In this document: piece after piece, positions 35,301 through 46,800 of the stretch
Numbering within the stretch: position 1 is the first letter of the stretch
How the letters are laid out: every line of letters begins with the position of its first letter
Source of the DNA: Asterias amurensis
Lineage: Eukaryota > Echinodermata > Asteroidea > Forcipulatida > Asteriidae
DNA: 64,000 nucleotides
Assembly: GCF_032118995.1 (NCBI RefSeq)
Contig: NC_092650.1
Location: 7,068,001-7,132,000, forward strand
Direction: 5' to 3'
Notes under the pieces: generated by a model
Told to the model about the DNA's origin: nothing
Seen by the model: only the letters and a program-made list of their open reading frames with translations
The model's database searches: none
Translations under genes and position numbers: made by a program

Positions 35301-37807
35301 ACACTGGACACTATTGTTAAATGTCAAAGACTAGTCTTCACTGTTGGTTTATCTTAACATACATGTACTGTATGCATAAAATAACAAACTGGTTAAAATT
35401 TGAGCTCCATTGGTCGCCGAAGGTGCAAGATAAATGATGAAAGGAAAAAACACCCTTGTCGCGCACCATGGTCACACGAAGTTGTGTGCTTTTAGATGCT
35501 TAATTTTGAGACCTCAATTTCTAAATCTGAAGTCTCGAAACCAAATTCGTGGAAAATTACTTCTTTCTCGAAAACTACGTCACATCAGAGGGAGCTGTTT
35601 CTCACAATGTTTTATATTATCAACCTCTCCCCATATACTTGAATCAAGTAAGGTTCTAAGATAATAATTATTTTGAGTAATTAAACAATAGTGTCCACTG
35701 CCTTTAAGTTATTTTGTTTATGAATTTATTCTCCCGAGTTATTGGAAAATGTAATTGTCAAAGACCAATGCCCAATTTCATAGAGCTGCTTAAGCACAAA
35801 GAGTAGCTAAGCATAGAAAAATTAAGCTTAGCAGAATAAGGTTATCGCCAAACTACCATGTCATGTGTACAATTTTCTTCATAAAGCCTGAAATATCTAT
35901 TAGAGCACACGAACACCATGTGTACATCAAAGTCAGCCCAAAGTTTTTGATAAAACGTTCCTCCATGTACTTGTTTCCATGGCCCAAATATCACACCTGA
36001 TTGTCATACTGTGTTGTGAGTCCCCCTAAAAAAACGGAAACCTAATATTTACAATGTCTCCTGACGACGACTAGTGCAAGCTAGTCAAAACATTGAGACC
36101 AATGTACTCCGCCGTACAGTTAATTACGATCTTAAAAGATAAAGTACATGTAGTAGTCTTAGCCAATTTTCTATACCTCTCGCCCAGGTAGTAGTTAAAA
36201 AGCATGACAGTTCTTTGCAGAACTGAGAAGTCTCCCGAACATCCGATAAATCTACTCTGCGGTAGTAGAATAAAGAAAGACAGTTCTCTCAGAACAAACT
36301 CTACCTGGCAATAAGATACTCACATGGTATTACCACAAACCAAATATATATTGATACCTCACCATGCAATGCCTCAAATCCTATACAATTTCCTTTTAAA
36401 GAAATTTGAAAGCGAGAACAGGAGGTTAAAAGATCGCATCCTTGAGCTGGAAGCAGACTTGGCCACCAAGTCTAAGGTCATGGCAGAGTCAGAGGCAAGC
36501 CACAAGAGGCAGCAACACCGTCTTGAGAAAGCCATCAAGGAGCAATCTTCCAGACTCAAGGCTGTGGAGCAGCAGTTTGATCACCTCAAGGCAAACCCTC
36601 AGGTACGTGAATTTACACCCATTTCAGACATGCGCACCAGAGTCACGCCGAATCAACAAGATTAGAAGGGACTCTAGGTCGACCCAAATAACTGTTTGTT
36701 CCAGACATGCGCACCAGAGTCACGCCGAATCAAAAAGATTAGAAGGGACTCTAGGTCGACCCAAATAACTGTTTGTTTCAGACATGCGCACCAGAGTCAC
36801 GCCGAATCAAAAATATGAGGAGGGACTCTAGGTCAACCCAAATAAGTGTTTGTTTCAGACATGCGCACCAGAGTCACTCCGAATCAAAAAGATGAGGAGG
36901 GACTCTGGGTCGACCCAAATAACTGTTTCAGACATGCGCACCAGAGTCATGCCGAGTGTGTCAAATAGATTAGGAGGAACTCTAGGTCAACCCAAATAAC
37001 TGTTTTTTCAGACATGCGCACCAGAGTCATGCCAAATCAAAAAGATTAGAAGGGGCTCAAGGTCGACCCAAATAACTGTTTGTTTCAGACAAGCGCACAA
37101 GAGTCACACCGAAGTAAATAGATTAGAAGGGACTCTGGGTCGACCCAAATTACTGTTTGTTTCAGACATGCGCACCAGAGTCATGCCGAATCAAAAAGAT
37201 TAGAAGGGACTCTAGGTCGATCCAAATAACTGTTTGTTTCAGACAGGCAAACTTAACTTACCTTTCTGTTGGCTCGGCTCACGACAAGATCGACGTCTGA
37301 AACTAAGGCGCTCCAGAGCTGTTCCAACAGACTGCAACAGTTGATCTTTCGGCTTCTTGCGCGTCCAGTCACTCCTAACTGTTTCAGGCGTCGAGTTTTT
37401 CATGAACTAAATTTAGAATTTGGTTCGGTCTCACTCTGTAGCTTCTGTCTGAAATGGGTGTTAGTCGCTCTCATTCTATAACAATAATAGTGGCCATGTT
37501 TAATGTGCCGAGTGTGTCTAAAAGACAGCCCTCGTGCAGGAGATATGCAGAAGCAAGGTGACCTACAATGAGTTACATAGACGATAGCTTTTAAAAGCAC
37601 ACAAATCAGTTTTTAAATGAGTTTTGAAGCTGGTGTTTATAGTGACCTGTCAGCAGAGATCTGGGGGAGGGGTAGTTAGTTCCATAAATAGTGCAGTTCA
37701 CTTGATACAGTTTGTTCCACACTCTTTATGGAAAATTGTGAGCCCATTACTCGGGGAACTTCATTGGCTAACAATAAGAGGACAGATTCATTATAGGCTT
37801 GTTCTCT

Positions 37808-37862
<55 letters not shown>

Positions 37863-40800
37863 TAAATGCTTGAACAAAACTACTCACTGTTATATAAACA
37901 CTGCGCCTTGTTTTATTTGGTCCACACTTGACATAGCTCACTTGAATGTTCCTTGTGCAAACAAGATAGGTGAAAAAAAGCAATCAAAACCTCAATTATT
38001 TTTAGCCTGAGTTGTTTGTGTGTGATATAAACATATTTTATTATTAATACCTTTGTTATAATAGAATTGTCCAAATACTTACATGACTTAGAAGAAGTAA
38101 AGCTTTATGTAAGGCCGTATTTGAATAGATTCCTTTAGCTACGGCTACAATCGTTACTTAAGGGTGTTCGTTGCCAAGGAGCTTCTATACTTCAAGGCTT
38201 AATGACTTGGCAGTCTAGCCATAGCATAGTGTGGCACGGTTGGCTTGTGAGTAAAGCGCTCGCCTCTCACCAAGGTGACCCTGGTTCGATTCTCGGCCAG
38301 GGCCATATGTGAGTTGAGTTGTGCGTTGGTTCTCTGCTGTGCCATGAGGGTTTTCCAGACTGTCCGGTTTTCCTCGATTGTTCAGACTTTTGGCTGAATT
38401 CAGACTTTTTATGTCGGCCTGGTAAAGAAAGTCAGACAATATTTTTTTTCCTCAAATGCTGCACATTGGTCTCCTTCTCTATTGCTTTGGATACTGTTTC
38501 CAATAATCTATAAACCCATGTACCAAAAGGTAGAAATGCCATCATTTTGGTATACCTTTGAATTTGTATCCAAGTTTCAGACTTGTTCGTTAGTAATGAC
38601 TCTCACCCCTGATAAAGGTTGCAACTAAATTGACCATCTCTTTGGAATCTTAAAGGTTGTTGAAGTCACCAAGACAGTAACTGTCGAGTCAGAGGCGGAT
38701 AAGGATGCCTTGATCACCTCTAAAGAACAAAATAGACAACTCAACAGACAACTCTGTAGTCTGAGGGAATCATGTGATGCCACCGAACAACAACTCCTTA
38801 ACTCCAAGACGCACATCAAGGCCCTGCAGGAGAAGGTATGTTTAAATCCCAGTTAATGATTTGTTCAATAGTCCAAGTCACCTTTATCAATCGCATTATA
38901 ATTTCATTTTTTTTTCATTTAATTCTGATTGTGAAGGCAAGGATCTTAGAAAAGAGAACCTTATCACTTTACTATCCATTGAAGAGAAGACGAGGAAGGA
39001 AAGTTTCAGTTTTAGATGTGTGAGGAAAACCCTAGAGAATTATTCCAGGGGAAAACCAACGCAGTCAAGTAGGGACTGACAACCCAATCTACATAGTGCC
39101 CTAGGGTATTGTGAACCGGACTCCAATAGGTGGAAGGCAAAGAAAGATAACACTACGCCAACACCATACATGTAGCTCTGGGAGGGTTTAACCCTGTAAA
39201 AACGATTTATTTCTGTATAATAACAACTCCTTCACTCCAAGATGCACATTAAAGCCCTGCAGGAGAAGATATATTAATTTGTTTGTTATACCCATACATC
39301 GATGTGTGTTAGCACTGTATACTCAGTACTTTTCCGAGTCCTGTGAAAAAAATATCACAGGACTTGGGAAAGTACTGAGTACACAGTGCTACATGTAACA
39401 CACATCGGTGTATGGGTATAACAAACAAATTAGTATTCTTTATCCCCGATACAAGTTAACATTTCTTATAGGAGAAGGTATGTTTAAATCCCAATGAATG
39501 ATTTGTTCAATAGTCCAAGTCACCTTTGTCGACCTTCGTTGGTTGCATCGTAACTGCTGCTTTGTGGTTCGCACGATGAAATGCCAATCTGAGCTTTCTT
39601 GGGCTACATACTGGGTGCATTTTGGTCATTGGCCAGTGATGTCCAATTAAACCGGAAACGGTTAAAGGCAGTAGACACTACTGGTAGTTACTCAAAATAA
39701 TTATTAGCACAAAACCTTCCTTGGTAACGAGTAATGGGGAGAGGTTGATAGTATAAAACATTGTGAGAAACGGCTCCCTCTGAAGTGACGTAGTTTTCGA
39801 GAAAGAAGCAATTTTCCACCAATTTGATTTCGAGACCTCAAGTTTAGAATTTGAGGTCTCGAAATCAAGCATCTGAAAGCACACAACTTCGTGTGACAAG
39901 GGTGTTTTGTTCTTTCATAGTTATCTCGCCACTCCGGCGACCAATCAAGCTCAAATGTTCACAGGCTTGTTATTTTATGCATATGTTGAGATACACGAAG
40001 TGAGAAGACTGGTCTTTGACAATTACCAATAGTGTCCGGTGTCTTTAAACGAACAATTACTTGCAGGGATTTTACTGAAACTCACACATAATTTTATCAA
40101 GTATTGTTTAAAAAACAACAGCAGGATAATTGTGCTTGTTTTTTTATGACGACAGTTGGTAAAAACAAAATTACTGGATTTCATCTTTTCTGCCATTGAT
40201 GAGCTGTGTTCACCATTTAACATTTGTTTCCATTATTCAATCCACACAGTTAATAGAACACGATGCCCACATGGCACTCCTTGATCAGGAGATGCACGCG
40301 CTTGCAAAGCGTGCCGAGGTGGAAGTCGCTGAAGCCCGGAGGGAAGGCGATGAGAAAGCCTCCTCCCTCAACCAACGCTTCTCAGCAATGAAAGCCAAGT
40401 TCACGCAGATCCGACCAGGACTGGTAACCATTGCCCAGGAGTACCAGCAGCTTCGTTCATTGTGTGCGCAGTTCCCATCGATGCTGAAGGCCGCCATTGA
40501 ACAAACGAAACAAGAGGTAAAGACTAAAAACTTTGTTTTTTTTTTTTTTTCAATGTGGTTTTCATGAAAGTTCTGACTTCATTTGTTTATGAAAACTTTA
40601 AAAAGTGTACTTGATAATAGACCGTATTGAATATGACGTCACGCGGCTCAAATATCTGACCTACAAGATGGCGTCTGTGCGTGTGTGTGTGCAAGCATGT
40701 GCCGTAGAAATCAAACCTGGAATGTTGCGTGCTGCGTGCTTCGATGATGTACGCGTTTGGCCGCGCATACGGTTTGCCCTACAAGGTGGCGACTTTTCAT

Positions 40801-43800
40801 AGCAAAAAGGGGTTATTCAATACGGTCTATACCATTGTGTAGAACTGAGTGTAACTTTCTTTCACCAATGCAGCGGTGTGAAAAGTATTGTTGTATTTCG
40901 GTGCTTACATGTACCTAAATCAAGTGTGAGTCACGTTGGGCTTGTCGACACGGAGGACTAGTAAATAGATACTAACAGCATGACTAGATTGACAACGGAC
41001 TGCCGCATGGCCAGGCCGCAGGGTGCTGCCCAGCCACCGGTCACGACCGGCCACGACCTACACTAGAATATTAACTTCTTCTTTTTTTTTTTCTTCCTTT
41101 TTTTTACCCATACACCGATTTGTGTTAGCACTGTAAAAAACAAACAAAAAACAATTAATATTCTTTATCTCCGATGAAAATTTAACATCTCTTATAATCA
41201 CAATAGACACTAACAACAATCACAACAGTATCATATAACTCCTATTTCAATCTGGGCCCAATGTCTAAGGGCTGTTTATATAGGCACAGAAAGTAGTTAC
41301 AGGTAAGCACAACAAAACTGTGCTTACCAAAATAAGCTTACCAGCCAAAATTCAATGTCACCGGACAGTCTGTGACTGACATCCCGCTTATTTATTTCAC
41401 TATATTTTCTGCTTACACAGCGTTGTGAAATTCGGCCTTGATTTGTTTTGCCCTCAGAAAATTGGTACGGTAACTAGTAAGTACATTGTACATGTACCTG
41501 AACATATGTGTACATGTACAGTAGGTAGCTTCAAAACCATGTGTATGTTGGCCAGAGCTCAAGTTTGACTTGTTTGAGGAGAAAATACACAAGTCTGCAG
41601 AGCTTGTAGCTAAAAACAAATGTAATGGACCTCATATATAGAATCCTCAAATCAGATTGGTTAAAAATGGAGTCATGGAAATAGCTGTGCCCCCTTTTTC
41701 TTTCAAGATGACGTCATATGCCCAGGACATAGTCAATCGATTGTGCCTGCCCTGAAAATAACTGTCACAAATAGGTCATTCGTTTGTGCTGTTTGATATA
41801 TGTACATGTACGACTAGCAGTCCGTGTCACTGCGCGACCTTTCTTCGCAGACGACCTTTCACCATAGTCAGGGTTGTTGATTAGAAGAATCTTTATTCGA
41901 TATTTTATAAAAGAAATATTGACTGCTTAGTAATCAGGGCACATGTAAAATTATAGGCCCTCAGTGATGTCAAAACCATGGCTTTGCCCTCAGCTTCGCT
42001 TTAGACATAGTCATGGTTTTGACATTACCTTTGGCCTGTAATTTTAACTGTGTCCCGCATAGCAGTCAATATTTCCATACTGTGCCTTCATAGCAGTCAA
42101 TATTTCCATACTATGTCCCGCATAGCAGTCAATATTTCCATACTATGTCCTTCATAGCAGTCAATATTTCCATAATAATTTTCCCCTTTTTTACCCACAT
42201 ACAGATCAGCCAGGCCCTGTCAGACCTCACAGAGCACAACAAGGAACTGGTGCATAAGTATCAACGTGAGATGGCCCTGCGGAAGCGATACCACAACGAA
42301 ATCATCGATCTCAAGGGAAGTATTCGAGTCTTCTGCAGGGTCCGTCCTCTCATCCGAGAGGACGGCTCCGGCCCGCTGGCTAGAAGTGCCGTCACCTTTG
42401 ACCATGATGACGATGCTCTTATCTTTTTGCAAAACAAAGGGCGGACTACCACATTTGAAGTGGATAAGGTGTTTCAGGCACAATCTACTCAAGAAGAGGT
42501 CAGTACAATAAATTAAAAAAATAAAAACAGATGCGATCGAGCTAAATGAGTATGGAAAGTATGAAACCTGTGAAAATCTAAACTCAATTGGTCGTTGTAG
42601 TTGCGAGATAATAATGGAAGAAAAAACACCATTGTCACCTAAAGTTGTGTGCTTTCAGATGCTTGATTTCGGAATCTCAAAATCGAATTCTGAGGTCTTG
42701 AAATCAAATTCTTGGAAAATGACTCCTTTCTCGATAACTAAGTTACTTCAGAGGGAGCCGTTTCTCACAGTGTTTTATACTATCAACCTCTCCCCATTAC
42801 TCATTACAAAGTAAGGGTTTTATGCTAATAATTATTTTGAGTAATTACCCAGAGATACCAACATACACAATTTGGGCGTAGCAAATACGATTTCGAGCTG
42901 TGACTACGACGCTACGATAATACTCAATAAAACACGCTAAACAAGCCGCCCAATATAATTTTATTAAAGCGTACGATACATGCAAACAACGAATGAACTA
43001 TTAAGTGGAAATAAAAATTAAGAAAAATATCAAAATAATTGTAACAGAAAAGAAAAAACACTTTTAATTTTAGAACGCAGTATTGAATAATAGCGGCGAA
43101 TTCACTCGAACATACGTGTCTCGACGTAATGATTGTTGCGTGCCCTCTGATCCCCCGCTGGCTGGCCGGATGAGTATTTTTACGCTAGTTCATTGCTGCA
43201 AGATCGTACCCATTGATCTCTATTACACCATGGGAATAGTGCACACGTGCGTGGGGAATGAGGTTGTGTGTGAGCTAACGTGTCACAGTCACCTCATTCC
43301 TCATGTATCCACTATTATTGTGCCCATGCTGTACATGTACTTCATCGAAGCTTGGCACAAAAATTAAGAAATAATGGCGACAAAAAAGGAGACCTTCTGA
43401 ACAAAAATACCTTCAACTGAGTGGCCTGTGAGATCTAAGCTAGACAGTTTCCATGTTTTCTTACTAGTAATTGTAGCGCCGATGTCCAGACAATGCCCAA
43501 AATACGGACACGTATTTTTTGCCCAAAATCCGGACACGTTTTTTCTCTCTCCCAATAGCTTGTTGTTGCATTTCTGACCATTAAAACAAAAATTTTTAAG
43601 TAAGGCCACCCTTTGTTATGGTTTTTTTTTTAAAACAAAGTCAGAAGATGAGGGATTTTTTTTTTTTTCCCAGATTTTGTTTTCACTGGCCATTATAAAC
43701 AATTGTAGCTGTTCTGGTAATTGTTATTTCAGGACAATGCCTGAAAATGAGCTAATGAGCATTGTAGAGAGTAATAGAAAGATCGGTTTAGGGAGCCCAA

Positions 43801-46800
43801 GCCACGCTCGCCCTTAACTTTTGGGAGATGCTACTCTTTTTTAAAGTTCAATGTTGGCATCTCTGATTACCAATAGTGTCCACTGTCTTTAATGAAAGCA
43901 ATATTGGTAACACTAAAGCATGACTTTATCCAGGAGACCAAACTATAAAAAAAAACATGAGGCTCCAATTTTGAACTTTAAACTGTTTCTCCCTGTGCAT
44001 CTAGGTATTCAAAGAAGTTGAACCATTGGTTGTATCAAGCATTGACGGTTATAATGTTTGTATATTCGCCTATGGTCAGACTGGATCAGGAAAGACCTAC
44101 ACCATGGAGGTAAGAATACCAGGGATGAGATTGTTCAGACTTTTGGCTGAATTCAGACTTTTTATGTCGGCCTGGTGAACAAAATCAGGCAATATTTTTG
44201 TCCACAAATAAAGAAATCCTGCTCATTGGTCTACTTCTCTAATGCTTTGGATACTGTTTCTAAAGGCTCCTTGTAATCTATAACCCCAGGGGTTACCAAA
44301 CGGTAGAAAATGCCATCATTTCAACATACCTTTGAATTTGTATGCAAGTTTCAGACTTTTTTGTTAATAATGACTCTCACCCCTGTTTTACTATCATGAA
44401 GCCGGTGATGAGCACAAACATTCTGTTTTGCAAAGCAATTTCTTTCCCAGCAATTCGCTTTCATGCATTTGTTCAAATGCTTTCTTGGAGAAGTGTTGGC
44501 TATGAAAAAAGCCAGTGTGGTCTCAACGTTTCCAACAGATTTTTTTATTGTTTTTTTTTTATGCAAGTTGCCTAACACACAAAGGCCTGAAGGCCACTTC
44601 AAGGTGTGGGCTACAATTACTTTTTCCGGAGGCCGTTGTCACCTACTCCTAGGGCTGAAACAGGGTTACCCCTTTCACAGTCCATACGAATGTATACCCT
44701 GTTTAAACTTTCGAGACCACACCGGCTCTTTTCAGAGCCAACACTCCCACCAAGAAATGTTAAATACCTGGTTGTACTTGCAAGTTTACTATTTATATAA
44801 TAGGATTTGAGGCATTGCATGTTGAGGTATCAATGTATATTTGGTTTGCGGTAACTTCATGTGTGTATCTACTTGCCAGGGTAGAGTTTGTTCTTAGCGA
44901 ACTGTCTTGCTATATTCTACTGCCGCGGAGTAGATAATCGGGGGTTCGGGAGACTTCTCAGTTCTGAAAAGAACTGTCCTGCTTTTTATAGTTAAATTAT
45001 TATCATATTTCCCAAAGCTTCAAAACGTCACATACACATTTAAAAAATTAAAAAATACAATTTTATAATAATTTTTATTTTATTTTATGTAGGGACCAGC
45101 CAGTAATCCTGGCATCAACCAACGCGCCCTACAGCATCTCTTTGAGGAAACGAGTGCCAGATCAGAGGAGTGGTTATACACCATTACCGTCTCGGTCATG
45201 GAGATTTATAACGAAACACTCAGGTTAGTGTCTCAATGCACTCGCAATGTAGTTCATGTCACATGGTTCCACACAAAAAGTTTGATTTCTTGAACTAATC
45301 TTCCCCTTCTTGAATTAAAGCCTGGTTCATGCAAATGCAATGCAAATTTGACGTCACAACCCTCCTTTCGCAGGGATATTCGCAAGTGAGTTGAGCAGAG
45401 TTGAACTGCTGCAAATTATTCTTTGCGAGTTTGTGACATCAACATTCGGTTTGCATTCCCAGGAAGTATGAATCGGGCTTTATTCTATCGAACACCATTG
45501 CACCAGGGATCAACTCATTGGCAGAAATGAGCAGGAGAACAGTTTGATGGTGTACATACTCCCCAGGGAGCTGAGATGGTTGAAGGAGTGAATTAAGGCC
45601 CGGTGACAAGTGGTTGGAAGCGCTTTGAGACACCCTTCAGGTGTGAGAAGCCCTATATACAAACTGGTTATTATTATTATTATTATAATTTATCAATTGT
45701 ACTTGTTATACCTCGGTAACAAACTATGAAGTTTGATTGGTTGAGAACCAATCATGTGACGCGCAACAAAAAACGCATGTTACATGGCTCGACGGGCCTG
45801 GTAACATGAAAAGTGATGTACACCGGTGTACATCACCTTGATCGTTCCCAGCGTTGGTCGATTTCCAGCGCTGTGTACAAAACAACCGCGGGTTCGAGGG
45901 AATTGTTTCTTGTTCGTCTGCTTATTAAACAAGGAATAGTCCGTCGTAATGATGTTTGAAGGTAACAACAGAACTTCGAGAAGAGGAATAACAATTATAC
46001 AAAGGTATAACAAAACAATTGTTGCACGCTGTGACTGGGGTCCATGGGTTTTGCACACCCTCGAGGGGAAATGGCACCCTCGGCTTCGCCTCGGGTTCCA
46101 TTTTCCCCCTCGAGTGTACAAAACGCTATGGACACCGTCACAGCGTGCAACAATTGTATAATGTTACATGTACATGTACATGTACATGGTAGCTGAGGTA
46201 GTAACCTTATTCAGGCAACATGTATTTGTTGTGCTTAGCTCCTTTTTGTACTGAAGCAGCTCTGTGAAATTGGGTCCAGGACTTCAGAAACGACCCTTTC
46301 TTTAACAGGAAAGCTAAAAGCGTACTTTGTAATCCTACAGAGATCTCCTCAGCGATGATCCTCAAGTTAAGCTCGAGATCAAGATGAACCCAGATGGGAG
46401 TGGTTTGTACGTTCCTGGTCTTTGCGAGATCGACGTGACGAGTGTGGAAGACGTAAATGAGGTGAGGATCAAATTATCTTCTTCTTCTTTTAAGCGAGCA
46501 GGACCAATTCAAATTTTGGATGCATACATAATAACTGTGATCGAACGCCTATAAGGCTGTAGCAAACCTCAATATACCTACCTGATCCCCCCCCCCTCTT
46601 CCAATGTGTTCATGCACTATTTACCTACTTTACTATAGTTTTTTTCTTTCATTATTATCACGCAACTTCGACGACCAATTAAGCTCAAATGTTCACAGGT
46701 TTGTTAGTTTATGCATATGTTGAGATACACCAAGTGAGGAGACTGGTCTTTGACAATTACCAATAGTGTCCAGTGTCTTTAAACAAAGTCTGAAAACCTC

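Noticed and set aside
36625..37245. CRISPR-like array
   Set aside because: Units are contiguous near-identical 77-mers without unique spacers, in a eukaryotic intron: a minisatellite.
38228..38300. Functional tRNA gene
   Set aside because: A and B boxes are present but the acceptor stem does not close, and the sequence continues into a SINE body shared with 47335-47470.
43083..43367. 94-codon ORF inside the 1016-bp element, possible transposase
   Set aside because: No DDE, zinc-finger or other transposase motif; the element is too short to be autonomous.
44590..44721. Possible histone pseudogene upstream of the stem-loop
   Set aside because: I looked for H4/H2A/H3 C-terminal codons in all frames and found no convincing match; only the 3' signal is histone-like.
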